Source: WHTK01 sp965197795 (GTDB lineage: Bacteria; Chloroflexota; Dehalococcoidia; DSTF01; WHTK01). From it: DNA of 64,000 bases. The translations under genes were made by a program, and so were the position numbers. The stretch lies in assembly GCA_965197795.1 (NCBI GenBank), contig OZ240228.1:2542001-2606000 (forward strand). The letters run 5' to 3'. This document shows positions 25,626-35,021 of the stretch, piece by piece (position 1 is the first letter of the stretch; each line of letters starts with the position of its first letter). The notes under the pieces were generated by a model. That model saw only the letters and a program-made list of their open reading frames with translations. It had not been told where the DNA came from and did no database searches.

Positions 25626-26453
25626 TTGTCGGACGTAATGGTTGCCCTTTATAAATACGTCACCGCGCAAAGAGCCCTCACCTGCATCCCCGAGGTAGGC
25701 GACGGGACTCTTCGCGCCACTCAACCGGCAGCCCTCAACGACCCGTTCGAATGTGCCGTTACGACTACGTACTTCATCCCGGACGAAGCGGATGAGAACC
25801 GTCAACTAGCAAAGGTTCTCACCGAGATCAACGAAAGCAAACCAGTCACTGAGGAAGATGTGCACCGCGCCAGGCAAGAACACGGCAGCCTGTTCACGCG
25901 CCAATTGTTCACGGAGCAGGTTTCGACAAGATTCGGTATCGTCTCACTTACTACGGATCCTTACCACCCGCTGATGTGGTCTCACTACACCACCGATGGA
26001 TCCGGCTTCGTCATTGGCTACGATGTTGCAGAGCTCAGCAAACTCACCGGCCCGAAGGGATGGTTGAGGAGCGTGACATATGGCGACCAGCCAGCCCTGA
26101 TCATGGGACCGGTCGTCTTAGGTTCACCAGAGTCCAATCTACCGATCCTTCTGTCCATGAAGAGTGACCATTGGTCCTACGAAAGCGAATGGCGCTTGAT
26201 AGTAGAGCTGAACAGGACGATCGGCACCGGAGAAACGGACCAACACCGTCAACCCATAAATCTGGTTCAGGTACCAAACGAGGCAGTTGTAAGCGTGCAC
26301 TACACCGAGAGAACGCCTCGTGAATCGGCCAAGGTGATCCGAGACCGCCTGGCCGACCCAAACAATCGATACCGGGGGAAGGACTTACGCAAGCTGATTC
26401 TGTCCTCTGCCTCGTACGGCTATGAGGAAGCTCCAGAGGATATCCAATCCTAG
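25626..26453 (+). CDS. DUF2971 family protein
   Basis: 275 residues from TTG 25626; ATG 25638 (MVALYKYVT) is equally likely. It matches DUF2971: LYKYVTAQRALTCIPEVGDG, TLRATQPAALNDPFECAV, FGIVSLTTDPYHPLMWSHYT with GSGFVIGYD, and SMKSDHWSYESEWRLIVE. The biochemical role of the family is not known to me. Intact, and placed just after the integrase copy, as expected for cargo of a mobile element. Confidence 0.85.
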   Translation: MSDVMVALYKYVTAQRALTCIPEVGDGTLRATQPAALNDPFECAVTTTYFIPDEADENRQLAKVLTEINESKPVTEEDVHRARQEHGSLFTRQLFTEQVSTRFGIVSLTTDPYHPLMWSHYTTDGSGFVIGYDVAELSKLTGPKGWLRSVTYGDQPALIMGPVVLGSPESNLPILLSMKSDHWSYESEWRLIVELNRTIGTGETDQHRQPINLVQVPNEAVVSVHYTERTPRESAKVIRDRLADPNNRYRGKDLRKLILSSASYGYEEAPEDIQS

Positions 26454-26548
26454 GGACAGCCAAGGTCTCACGCTATCAGCTGTCTTGGCCCTTCATCCTG
26501 CGCCAGGTTCACTGGGCGGCGTCCTGCTCACCGGATCGGAGGTAGACA

Positions 26549-27229
26549 TTGGACACGACCGCCGTCGACGGCTTGGTGTTCGACCTGGATAACACGGTGC
26601 TCGACATGGGGGCCGCCTTCATGAGGGTTGCGGAGAACTTCTATGACGAACATCTCCGCACCGCAGCGTCTATGACGCGAGACGAGGCGGTCGCCATGAT
26701 CGTCCGCTGGAACGGTGACGGCTACGCGAACCGCGAAGAGATGCTGATGCGATAGCTCAGTCAGTGGCCCAAGGCGGGCTTGGATGTGGAATCGCTGACG
26801 GGGTGGTATCGCTCGACGATGAATCGACAAGTAGTGCCGGATGAGGAGGTGAACGGATTCCTCGCAGAGTTCAATGACCGACAGGTTCCGTGGGGCATTG
26901 TTACAAACGGCGAGGCGAGCCAGCGCGCCAAATGCAGGGCAGCTGGCCTAGAGCAGCTCGCACCGTTCATCATTGTCTCCGGAGAGATCGGCTACGAGAA
27001 ACCAGATCCGAGGATATTCCACGATGCTCTAGAAGCAACCGGACTCACAACTCCTGGGCAGGTCATGTTCATAGGAGACAATCCAGTTGCCGACATACAT
27101 GGGGCCAAGTGCTTCGGAATGAAGGCCACCTGGATCCGGCGCGGTAGGCGGTACCCAACAGACCTCCAACCCCCAGACCACGTCATCGATCTCGTTACCG
27201 AATTGCGAAATGTCGTCAGGGTGACCTAG
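26549..27229 (+). pseudogene. HAD-superfamily hydrolase with in-frame TAG
   Basis: HAD phosphatase-like gene starting at TTG 26549 with GGAGGT upstream. Motif I FDLDNTVLD, motif II WGIVTNGEA, motif III Lys in GYEKPDPRIFHDAL and motif IV GDNPVADIHGA are all present in one frame of 226 codons. A single TAG at 26753-26755 (MLMR-stop-LSQWPKAG), probably from Trp TGG, interrupts the cap region. Otherwise the gene is undamaged. Confidence 0.8.
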
Positions 27230-27254
27230 TAATCGCCGTTCGGCAAGAGGTGCA

Positions 27255-27289
27255 GGCAGCGCTGGACGGCGATAAGCGAGGTAGCCCTC
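27255..27289 (+). pseudogene. Tyrosine recombinase B fragment (copy 4)
   Basis: GCAGCGCTGGACGGCGATAA and the next bases to GTAGCCCTC are an exact internal piece of recombinase B (QRWTAISEVAL). Only about 35 bases remain. The left edge is at nearly the same point of the gene as in the fragment at 63.3 kb. Confidence 0.6.
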
Positions 27290-27315
27290 TTGGAGCAGAA
27301 CTTCTGCGCCCTTTC

Positions 27316-27720
27316 CTACCAGACGGTCTCTATCTGCACAGAAGCTGTAAGGATCTCGTCCCGCGTCACCACCGGCGCGTCAAGGGCCGCTGCCTCGGCG
27401 GCGATGAGCCGGTCGTGCATCTCCGGTACCTCCGGGAAGCGGTCCAGCCTCTCAAGCTGCGCCCTGCCCAGGTCGGACAGCTCTATCCCGCCCACTGCGT
27501 CCAACGCCGCCAGCAGATCGGAGGGAGGGGTGGGCTGGCCCAGCTTGGCCGATAGGAAGTAGAACTCGGCCACCGCTATGGCGGGGACGATGATGGTCGC
27601 GTTGCCCGTCTCGGCAAGACGGAAGACGGCGGAGGCGGCGGTGGTGAGGCGCTCGGGCGAGCGGAGATACCACCACAGGGCGTGGGTGTCCACCACGAAC
27701 CGGGCCGGACTATCCAGCAT
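27316..27720 (-). CDS. VapC-type PIN-domain toxin
   Basis: Predicted ribonuclease toxin, 134 residues. ATG 27720 (MLDSPARF) overlaps the antitoxin end by 11 bases; the longer frame runs back into the antitoxin. Catalytic acids: VVDTHALWWYL, VAEFYFLSA, MHDRLIAAEAAAL and VVTRDEIL. The DTHALLW-like start and THALWW pattern place it in the PIN subfamily usually paired with Phd-type antitoxins, which is the gene upstream. Intact. Confidence 0.88.
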   Translation of the reverse strand: MLDSPARFVVDTHALWWYLRSPERLTTAASAVFRLAETGNATIIVPAIAVAEFYFLSAKLGQPTPPSDLLAALDAVGGIELSDLGRAQLERLDRFPEVPEMHDRLIAAEAAALDAPVVTRDEILTASVQIETVW

Positions 27721-27988
27721 GGCTGCGCTCCGGCTCTCCAGATGCCGGGGACCTGGGCTCCCAGAGCGTCTTGACATTCAGGAAATCCTCATAGGTCGCA
27801 TCGGGCAGGTGGGACAGGGAGCCCTTCAACGTGCTGAGGGAAGGTTTTCCCTCGGTGGGTCCCTCTACAGGAGTGAGCCTGCCGCAAGGCTTTCCACGGC
27901 GGGTGATGATTACCTCCGCGCCGTCATCCAGGTCTCTGAGTATCTCGCTGACCCTGGCTTTGAACTCTCTTATGCTGTACGTGGTCAT
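27710..27988 (-). CDS. Phd/YefM-type antitoxin
   Basis: Antitoxin of 92 residues with AGGAG before ATG 27988. MTTYSIREFKARVSEILRDL and GAEVIITRRGKPCGRLTPVE are the Phd/YefM fold, which binds the operon promoter; the rest (TYEDFLNVKTLWEP) should bind the toxin. Overlaps the toxin start. Intact two-gene module. Confidence 0.88.
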   Translation of the reverse strand: MTTYSIREFKARVSEILRDLDDGAEVIITRRGKPCGRLTPVEGPTEGKPSLSTLKGSLSHLPDATYEDFLNVKTLWEPRSPASGEPERSHAG

Positions 27989-28202
27989 GTGATTCTCCTG
28001 TAGTGGTTATATGGATGGACTGTTGTGACTACATAGTACCGCCTCCTGGTGGGAGAGGCAACAGGGGACGGGTTGTTGACTCGCAATGGGCTGTTGCGAA
28101 GCATCTGGGGTCCCAATAAGCCGGGCGACCTGCGGGCCCCCCTGTGCCACCCACTCCTGGGTCGAAGGTAGTGCCAAAATTGCCAAAATGAATCTAGAGG
28201 AG

Positions 28203-28251
28203 GTGACTTTTAATCCGTCGATCCTGGGTTCGAATCCCAGAGGGCCCACCA
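28203..28251 (+). pseudogene. tRNA-Lys 3' fragment (att-like), second copy
   Basis: GTGACTTTTAATCCGTCG, then a paired T-arm (CTGGG-TTCGAAT-CCCAG) and GAGGGCCCACCA. Seventeen bases around the anticodon (28204-28220) are identical to 14448-14464, while the T-stem differs by compensating changes. No 5' half of the tRNA is found upstream. Same orientation as the first fragment, 13.8 kb away. Confidence 0.65.
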
Positions 28252-28615
28252 AACTTGACAAAATCAAGAACTTTTACAATTACTTTCACTCTGGCACTGC
28301 AATCGCAGCGTTATTGTTTCCAGATTGGCATGCCTATTCGCCCTATGCTTCACTCATGATAAATTTCACGTAGTCAGCACTCAACCCAGTCCTCAGCCTC
28401 GGAGGCAGCCATCTGCGCCGGCAGAGCTAAGGCGCGGGCTCGAGGGCGAGGAGGACCAACTGGATGTGAACCTCGTCGCGGGCGGTGGCAATTGGGTGGA
28501 GCAATCGAAACTGAGTCTCCCATTATTTTGCCTGATAAAATAGACTGCCGTTTGGCATCACGCTGCGGCAAGTCCTTGGGGCTACCGATCAGCTAGAGAA
28601 AGTGAGTCGACGTTC
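28252..28615. other. Gap before the amino-acid binding protein
   Basis: No gene supported. AT-richer just after the tRNA fragment (28252-28380), consistent with element-end or promoter DNA for the next gene. Confidence 0.3.
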
Positions 28616-29848
28616 ATGTCTTGGAAAACAACTCTCTTGCTTTGTCTTCCGGTACTTCTGGTTCTTGCATGCAGTTCAGCGCCAACGTCAACCCCTGTCC
28701 CTACGCCTGCGGACACTGTAACGGCCACTGCTGAACCCACGAGCTCGCCGCCCTCCGAGGAGCCTTTCGTGATTGGAGCAATGGACGCTCTCACCGGGGT
28801 TGCCGAGTCCTACGGAAACCCCTTGCTCCAAGCCAAACTGCTGGCTGTTGAGGAGATCAACGCTGCCGGCGGTATCAACGGTCGGCAGTTGAAGCTCATC
28901 GTAGAGGACTCCAAATGCGCCGCGCAGGACGCTATTGCCGCCTACAGCAAGCTGACCGATGTGGAAGGCGTCAAGATCATCCTGGGTACTACGTGCAGCG
29001 GCTCTATGCTCGGCGTGGCACCTCTGGCCGAAAATGAAGGCGTCATCCTCTTTTCCGCCTCCGCTACCAGCCCTGATATCGCCTCCGCCGGCGACTACAT
29101 CTTCCGCACAGCCATCAACGACCTGCGGCTGGGCACCGACATGGGCAACACCCTCTGGGTCGACGGAGTGCGCAAGATCGTCACTATCACCGAGGCGACG
29201 GACTACGCAGAGGGCACCCGTCGCACTGCCGTAGCGCAGTTCGAGAAGCTGGGCGGCTCCGTGCTAACGGCTGAAAGCTACTCTGCCGACGTTACAGACT
29301 TCCGCAGCCAGCTAACTAAACTGTTCAACGAGAACCCCGACGCCCTTCTCTTGGCTGCTCAGGGTGAGTTTTCCGGCGGCACCATCATCAAGCAGGCCCG
29401 TGAGCTTGGCTACGATGGCCCAATCTACTCCGAAATCGTGCCCACGGCCCCCGAGGCCCTCAGTATCGCCGGGGATGCCGCCACCGGCCTCAAGGCCATT
29501 GTCCCCAACCCTGATCTGAAGAGTGCCGCCGGCAAGGAGTTCTTGGCAAACTTTAGGGCCCGCTACGGCGTCGTTGCTACATTGCCCTGGTTCCAGGGTT
29601 CCGCTTACGACGACGTTTTTATCGCCGCAGAGTGTCTGGGGCAGACCAACGACGACCAGGACGCCGACGCCTTCAAGGACTGCCTATATAGCATCACCTG
29701 GAGCGGGGCAATCGGTGACGATTACAGCTTCGACGAAAACGGCGACGTGGTCGGACTGTCGAATGTCGTTATCGAGGTTCTGCCCACCGCCGAGCGGACT
29801 GAGGACAATCTGGGCTACCGCGTGCTGGGACCCGCCCCCACTCCGTAA
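28616..29848 (+). CDS. Branched-chain amino-acid ABC transporter substrate-binding lipoprotein
   Basis: Periplasmic-binding-protein type 1 (Peripla_BP_6, LivJ-like) of 410 residues. Lipoprotein signal with lipobox LVLAC at residues 16-20, then a Thr/Pro linker (TSTPVPTPADTVTATAEPTS). Binding-protein motifs: FVIGAMDALTGVAESYGNPL, EEINAAGGINGRQLKLIVED, KIILGTTCSGSMLGVAPLAE, FSASATSPDI and WVDGVRKIVTITEATDYAEG. The ligand could be a branched-chain amino acid, amide or urea-like compound. No permease or ATPase genes adjoin it, so it works with components encoded elsewhere. Confidence 0.9.
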   Translation: MSWKTTLLLCLPVLLVLACSSAPTSTPVPTPADTVTATAEPTSSPPSEEPFVIGAMDALTGVAESYGNPLLQAKLLAVEEINAAGGINGRQLKLIVEDSKCAAQDAIAAYSKLTDVEGVKIILGTTCSGSMLGVAPLAENEGVILFSASATSPDIASAGDYIFRTAINDLRLGTDMGNTLWVDGVRKIVTITEATDYAEGTRRTAVAQFEKLGGSVLTAESYSADVTDFRSQLTKLFNENPDALLLAAQGEFSGGTIIKQARELGYDGPIYSEIVPTAPEALSIAGDAATGLKAIVPNPDLKSAAGKEFLANFRARYGVVATLPWFQGSAYDDVFIAAECLGQTNDDQDADAFKDCLYSITWSGAIGDDYSFDENGDVVGLSNVVIEVLPTAERTEDNLGYRVLGPAPTP

Positions 29849-30688
29849 CCCCCTCCGTTCGTTGCAATGACAGCCATAGCCATACTTGTCCCAGTCCTTT
29901 TGATGGCTTGCGGAGATGGTGTGTTCCGAGCTAACTGATGCTCCTGCTCCCGCCGATCCTGGTCCGTCATTCGTATATCGAGCGGTACGGCTTCGTTGCA
30001 CCATCGGCAGGGTCGCCGGTTCGCTTACCTGGAGCGCTTGGGGCAGCTGCTCGGGGTCGGGATCGCCTGCACCGTCGAGCCCCACACTCCCGGCCGCCGT
30101 ACGGGCCGAGCGCAACGGCGCACCAGTCCACATGAAGTCAAGAGCGCTCGGCGGGTCCTGTGAGCGAAAGCTAGGTCAGTTGCAAACCGCGAGCACCATG
30201 CGGAACTGGCGGACCGTCCTCACACTGCTGGAGATGGTCGACGTGCCGTAGTGGGCCCACCACAACCCTCTACATTAGAGATGGAAGCTCCGGCGAATCC
30301 GTTGCACCAAAGCACGAACCGCGCTTCCATCGCAATCGCCTCACCCCCGCCCTCTTACACCGCTTCCTGGGACGGATCAGGGTAAAATTCCTCATGACTG
30401 GGCCCCTGATCTCCCCGATACGCCCGAACCAAATCCCTGCCGCCGCGCGGGTCATGGCCAACGCCTTCGCGAATGCTCCCCGTCCTCCCCGAAGTCCAAC
30501 CAAGTGTAGGCGCCGACAGATGCCGCCCAGAACTCGTCAATATCCTCGTAGGGCATTGGTGCGGCTAATACAGGAGGTTGACGATGACTAGAAGCAGAGC
30601 AAGAGGGGGCAAGCCGCTGCCGGTGCGGTTGGATACGCGCTGGAACTGGTCTGCAGCCATCTGGTGCGGATGAAGCGCCTTCGCGGAC
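29849..30688. other. Gene-poor gap with decayed coding traces
   Basis: No intact gene. At 29868 a plus-strand frame starts as a lipoprotein signal (MTAIAILVPVLLMACGDG) but stops after 23 codons; a shifted frame continues TDAPAPADPGPSFVYRAV, so this may be a dead lipoprotein gene. At 30281 a 35-base motif shared with 41155 and 47050 begins (ATGGAAGCTCC). A minus-strand run near 30550-30470 (MPYEDIDEFWAASVGAYTWL) also looks coding but breaks quickly. Confidence 0.3.
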
Positions 30689-30812
30689 TCAGATTCTGAG
30701 GAGCGGACCGACCTCGCGGAGCCGTTCGCGGCGCAGGCGGTAGTCCGGCGCCACTTGTGCGACGACTGCCCAGTACTCGGGCGTGTGACCGCGCACGCGC
30801 AGGTGTGGGTAT
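30689..30812 (-). pseudogene. Possible YgjP-like metallopeptidase C-terminal fragment
   Basis: LRVRGHTPEYWAVVAQVAPD then YRLRRERLREVGPLLRI and stop. The H-x-P-x-[FY]-W...PDYR-x-RR pattern resembles the C-terminus of the YgjP/DUF45 M48-like peptidases. No start and no metal-binding HExxH segment remains. Tentative. Confidence 0.3.
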
Positions 30813-30950
30813 CAGCCAGAAAGATCTGAGTAAATAGCTCAACACCCCCGTATCGGGGGAGTTGCAAAAAGACACGTCAAAGCCGGCTCAAAGCAGCCCA
30901 AAACCGGCATCGTTGCGTGGCTCGGTATGTCGAAAGCGAGGTGACATGAA

Positions 30951-31020
30951 ATGAGCCTCCTGGTCCTCTCCCTGTTCCCCGGGCCTGGGCGTCCTGGACA
31001 AGGCGCCGCCCAGCCGGGGA
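30951..31020 (+). pseudogene. Possible phage cytosine methylase N-terminal stub
   Basis: ATG 30951 opens with MSLLVLSLFPG, and a one-base shift continues GLGVLDKA. LSLFPGIGLLD is the SAM-binding start of phage C5-methylase-like proteins. Only about 20 residues are visible before a carbonic anhydrase relic. Confidence 0.3.
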
Positions 31021-31064
31021 ACAGCATGGCGACAGGCCCGCTCCCTTGGGCGGTCTTTAGGTGC

Positions 31065-31394
31065 GATCGCTTGGCGGTGGTGGGGCTGCTGTTCAGGCCG
31101 GGCGCACCGAGCCCTGTGGTGCAGGAGATTCTCGACGCTGCCCCGGCTGTCGGCGATACCGCCGTCAATGGCTTTGCGCTCAACGCCAGAGGGTACGTAC
31201 CGAATGAACTGGGCTATTATCGGTACGATGGCTCAAAGACGACGCCACCTTGCGATGAACCGGTCGACTGGTATGTAGTGCGCGAGCCGATGAGTATTTC
31301 GCCCGAACAGGTCACAAAGCTGCTGGCACTGGGCGGCGGTCCCAACAATCGGCCTGTCCAGCCCACAGGCAATCGCGTGATAACAACCCGGTGA
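31065..31394 (+). pseudogene. Alpha-carbonic anhydrase C-terminal fragment
   Basis: LAVVGLLFRPGAPSPVVQEI, GYVPNELGYYRYDGSKTTPP with CDEPVDWYVVREPMSISPEQ and VQPTGNRVITTR form the second half of an alpha-type carbonic anhydrase (the GSxTTPPC-x-E-x-V-x-WYV motif is diagnostic). The N-terminal half with the three zinc-binding histidines is missing, so it is inactive. Confidence 0.75.
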
Positions 31395-31486
31395 TGAGTC
31401 CACAAAGTACGACGCCAGCCGCGTTAGCGGTGTGTTTTTTATCGTTAAATGAAGACTAGGCCGCCGCAGGCTAAGTCAGGTGACAG

Positions 31487-32044
31487 GTGAGAGAAAAACT
31501 CCGCGACAAAACTAGAGACGATCTAGCCCATGCCCTCAACTCCTTGGGCGTTAGGGCGGAAATGGCAGAACGCGGACGAGTCGAAGAAGGAATCAACAAC
31601 TCCTAGATCAATCGTTCCTTGGGTGTCATTGACCTGACGGAGGGACCCATCCGATGGATAAACATCCTCAAGAGGGATGGGTCAAAGAACAGTCCGCCCA
31701 AATGGTGGATCAACTTCTGCATTCCAGATGAGAGACCAGTCCTCATTCACAAAGAGGTCAAGGTTAGGACCGTGCGGGAAAAGTCCTTCCCACTCTTCGG
31801 CAAGGTGGTTGATGTAGCCTGGAAAGGCGAAGATTACGGTACTGGCTTAGTCTATACTCTTACCAACGATGAGTCCTCGAAGGCCCTGGCAACAGCCATC
31901 GGTAACCTGAAAATTCGTAGCTACTCCAAGAAATTCCAAGGGTGGACACTGGAAGTGGATAGCCGGTTCAGCCCTACAAGCCAGGACTGGGAAGCCATCA
32001 AGAAGATTGCCGACCACTTGCTATCTTCCCCCCGAACCCTGTAG
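31487..32044 (+). pseudogene. Hypothetical protein with in-frame TAG
   Basis: GTG 31487 opens VREKLRDKTRDDLAHALNSL and reaches TAG at 31604-31606 (GINNS-stop-INRSLG), then the same frame continues 145 codons: EGPIRWINILKRDGS, PPKWWINFCIPDERPVLIHK and FQGWTLEVDSRFSPTSQDW. Alternatively TTG 31619 starts a 141-residue protein. Family not recognised. The sequence on both sides of the TAG looks like one protein, so this is probably a single nonsense change. Confidence 0.5.
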
Positions 32045-32325
32045 CCAGATCGCCGCCTTGGACAATCCGCCCGTCCGCTCTTAAGTCCACCCTCAGCATC
32101 GCCGTTGCATGGCCAAGACGCACATTAGAGAGAGCACGTTTGTTTGCTTGATGTGGAGTGCGTTTGTTGCCAAGATAGGTACATTCGCACCTAGGTTATC
32201 TCAGATAGCCTGTGAGGAGCCTGTCCACTCCCTATAACTAGGGACTGTTAGTCTCATCCGAAGGGCTAGAACTCCCCGTAAGAATCGCGATGAATGGGCC
32301 ATCAGTTCGGAAGAGGGTATATGTT

Positions 32326-32434
32326 GGGGCACTGGAGCCCGATTGTGGTCCGTCGTTACTCGGCGACATACGACTCAGAACAGGCTGCGGCGGCCCACGC
32401 TGCCTTCAACCCGGCGATGCAGCTGTCGGTTTGA
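32326..32434 (+). pseudogene. Tyrosine recombinase B C-terminal tail (copy 5)
   Basis: GHWSPIVVRRYSATYDSEQA and AAAHAAFNPAMQLSV-stop: the final His/Trp position, the Tyr nucleophile (VRRY) and the tail of recombinase B. The rest of the gene is absent; the left edge falls at the LGHSSP box. Confidence 0.7.
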
Positions 32435-32803
32435 CCGGACCACCTTCGCGAGACCACTGCTTATGCTCATGAGAGTCTAACCAGTTGTTTCGCCCTCCAT
32501 CGCTTGGCGTAGATCGCCTGGGGCGAGCCAGCCGAACAGGTCATTCAGGTCGCTCTAACTCTGGGTGAGCGCTCCTCGAAGGAGTGCGGAAGCACTTGCC
32601 GACCGACGGAAATGGCTGACTCGCCGTATTTGCTGGAGGCGTCTCATGTCATAGCTTGCTCCCTGTTCAGCTTCTCGGGAGATATTACGCGCTGGGAAGC
32701 TGCATCTCCCATACACCTGCTTGACAGGAGCACGAAGCTCCAAACATGATGCCGCGGCCTCGAACTTACGGGTAGGCCGATTCGAATCACGAGAGGAGCG
32801 AAC
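32435..32803. other. Gap upstream of the flavoprotein gene
   Basis: A short minus-strand run at about 32555-32484 reads LNDLFGWLAPGDLRQAMEGE and stops, coding-like but unidentified. No other gene seen. AGAGGAG before ATG 32804 is the ribosome site of the next gene. Confidence 0.3.
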
Positions 32804-34474
32804 ATGTCCGAGGAGCGAATCTGGGCCGACGAGGCTGATGTCCTCGTCATAGGGGCAGGCGCGACCGGCCTGCCGGCGGCGATCGCGGCGCGCGAGAACG
32901 GCGCCTCGGTGCTGCTGATCGAGGCCAACTTCGACGTCGGCGGGCATGCGGCGATCAGTGGCGGGAACGTACCCTTGGGCGGCGGTACCAGTGCGCAGAA
33001 GCGATCCGGTATCGCCGACTCGCCCGACCTTCTGTTCTCTGACTTGACTGACTGGTCCGTGGTCCAGCCCAACGGCTTTCCTGACTATCGCTACAACGAC
33101 CGCGAGATCATCCGCGCCTTCGCCGACTGGAGCGCGCCCACCTACGAGTGGCTGCTCGAGAAGAGCGTCATCTTCATCGACCAGCCTATCGATAATCTCG
33201 GCGCCGTTGGCACGGGGAACTCAGCCCCGCGCGAGGCTCACCTGGCGGCCATGGATTGGGTGCAGTTCCAGACCGGCAAGGCCCAGCCGCCGGAACGCGG
33301 ACCGATCACGTCCTCGGGCATCGGCCTGGTACGGCCCCTGGAGGCGACGGCGCACAAAATGGGCGTGCGAATCCTCCTCAACACCAAGATGACGGACCTG
33401 ATCCGAGAACGCGGTCCGGCTGGTCGAGTCATCGGCGTAACCTGTCAACAAGACGACCAGACCCTGGACTTCCGGGCTCGCAAGGCCGTGATCCTGGGCA
33501 CTGGCGGCTCCACCAGCAACGTCAACTTTCGCCGCATCTTCGACCCACGTCTCACCGAGGAATACTGCGGCGTCGCCGGAGAACCATTCACGCCGCAGGA
33601 TGCCAGCGGGGAGCTGGCCGCGATGGCAATCGGGGCTTCGTTGTGGGGCGCCTTCAACCAGAGCGCGGAGTTCGGCGCCGTCATCACCAAGGCTGGACGC
33701 GTCGGTTGCCAATATGGTTACGCCAACTTGGCGTGGCAGCCCGGCAGCCCAGTCTTCAACCTGGCACGCGCCATCGGCCTGCGCGTCGCGGACTGGCAGG
33801 ACGTGATACTCGTGAACCAGGCGGGGCGTCGCTTCTACGACGAAACCGTGGGGCAGTACGTGGCCAACAGCTACCAGGGCATACCGGACTACGTGCCCGG
33901 AAGCTGGCGCAACGCCAAGGATGTCGCCTACCAGCCGAGCAACTTCCTCAACGCGGCACTGGCGGGAACCGGCGAGGCGAGGAACGGCGGCGGGCCGATC
34001 TGGGCCATCTTCGACTCCGAGGCCGTGACGCGCGAGGAGTGGATCACCCAGCCGCCCCACGTCGATATCGAAGAGGGCTTCTTCTTCAGCGGCAACACGA
34101 TCGAGGAGCTCGCCGCCAACATTAAAAACAAGTACCAGCAAGAAGCGATGCCCGCCGACGTCCTGGCCGAGACGGTGGCGCGCTACAACGGCTTCGTGGA
34201 CAAGGGTGAAGACCCCGACTTCGACAAGCCGTCACCGCAGTACAAGATCGAGACCCCACCGTTCTACGCCGCCTGGGCAACACCCGTCATCCACGACACG
34301 CGCGTCGGCTTGCGGATCAACGCCAAGTGTCAGGTCGTCGACCTATGGGGCCAGGTGATCCCCGGCCTTTACTGTGGCGGCGAATCCGCCGGCGGCTTCA
34401 GCATGCACGGACTGGCGAGGTGCGTTGTCCAGGGCCGCATCGCCGGCACGGAGGCCGCGGCGGAGGCCATATAG
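32804..34474 (+). CDS. FAD-dependent oxidoreductase (fumarate reductase/KsdD-like)
   Basis: Flavoprotein of 556 residues, FAD_binding_2 family (fumarate reductase, 3-ketosteroid dehydrogenase and relatives). Dinucleotide motif ADVLVIGAGATGLPAAIAAR at residues 11-30, then EANFDVGGHAAISGGNVPLG, and AVILGTGGSTSN in the middle. The C-terminus has TPVIHDTRVGLRINAKCQVV, IPGLYCGGESAGGFSMHGLA and the final FAD-contact region RIAGTEAA. Substrate unknown; relatives dehydrogenate or reduce C=C bonds of organic acids and steroids. Followed at once by a truncated gene and then by amidohydrolases, suggesting a catabolic cluster. Confidence 0.9.
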   Translation: MSEERIWADEADVLVIGAGATGLPAAIAARENGASVLLIEANFDVGGHAAISGGNVPLGGGTSAQKRSGIADSPDLLFSDLTDWSVVQPNGFPDYRYNDREIIRAFADWSAPTYEWLLEKSVIFIDQPIDNLGAVGTGNSAPREAHLAAMDWVQFQTGKAQPPERGPITSSGIGLVRPLEATAHKMGVRILLNTKMTDLIRERGPAGRVIGVTCQQDDQTLDFRARKAVILGTGGSTSNVNFRRIFDPRLTEEYCGVAGEPFTPQDASGELAAMAIGASLWGAFNQSAEFGAVITKAGRVGCQYGYANLAWQPGSPVFNLARAIGLRVADWQDVILVNQAGRRFYDETVGQYVANSYQGIPDYVPGSWRNAKDVAYQPSNFLNAALAGTGEARNGGGPIWAIFDSEAVTREEWITQPPHVDIEEGFFFSGNTIEELAANIKNKYQQEAMPADVLAETVARYNGFVDKGEDPDFDKPSPQYKIETPPFYAAWATPVIHDTRVGLRINAKCQVVDLWGQVIPGLYCGGESAGGFSMHGLARCVVQGRIAGTEAAAEAI

Positions 34475-34506
34475 CCCAGCCGCCGACGTCAAGGAGGAGA
34501 ACATGA

Positions 34507-34738
34507 TCTGAAGCTGACCGAGTACGCCATACGCGAGGCGATCCGGCTGCAACAGGAGATTGGCGCCAAACCTGAGCAGGCACGTAGCTATGTGTGTTAC
34601 GCCTGTTTCCTCCGGACATGGGGAGAAGCAAACAAGGCTGAGGAACACCTCACGCAGGCCATCGGTATGTTCCAGCACATGGGTATGGCCTAGGATCTGA
34701 CCCAAGTAGAGCAGGCGGTGCACACGCTCCTTGGTTAA
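34507..34738 (+). pseudogene. TPR tail of a large cyclase/ATPase-type protein, relic
   Basis: LTEYAIREAIRLQQEIGAKP, EQARSYVCYACFLRTWGEAN and LTQAIGMFQHMGMA, then TAG at 34691-34693 and DLTQVEQAVHTLLG-stop. This resembles the tetratricopeptide end of kinase/AAA/cyclase multidomain proteins (MGMAWDLAQAE is usual, so TGG became TAG). An isolated AAGGAGGAGAACATGATCTGA start lies just before it, so the gene was replaced or truncated from the 5' side. Confidence 0.5.
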
Positions 34739-35021
34739 AAGGTATGGGAAGGCGCTTAGGACGTCACGGCACAAATATCTCAGCAGTTGTAGGGTGCATT
34801 CTATGCACCATTTCCCCCAGAGCACGGAGTGCACCCTACGCGAAGAAAACTGATCAGAAACTTCTGCCAACGTGTACTAGTCGCCAGGAGCCTTCTCCAT
34901 TTGTACAGCCTTGGATCTCATCTTGGCTCTAACACGTGCGTTTGGAGTGCCTCTCCCCTAATGGTATAGTCGGCCCGTATTTCAGCCACGAAGCCAAACG
35001 TAGAAGTAGAGGAGAGCAACC

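Noticed and set aside
26549..32044. General reassignment of TAG to an amino acid
   Set aside because: Many intact genes here (for example the ADP-ribosylglycohydrolase, flavoprotein, amidohydrolase and TPP enzyme) end in TAG at the expected length.
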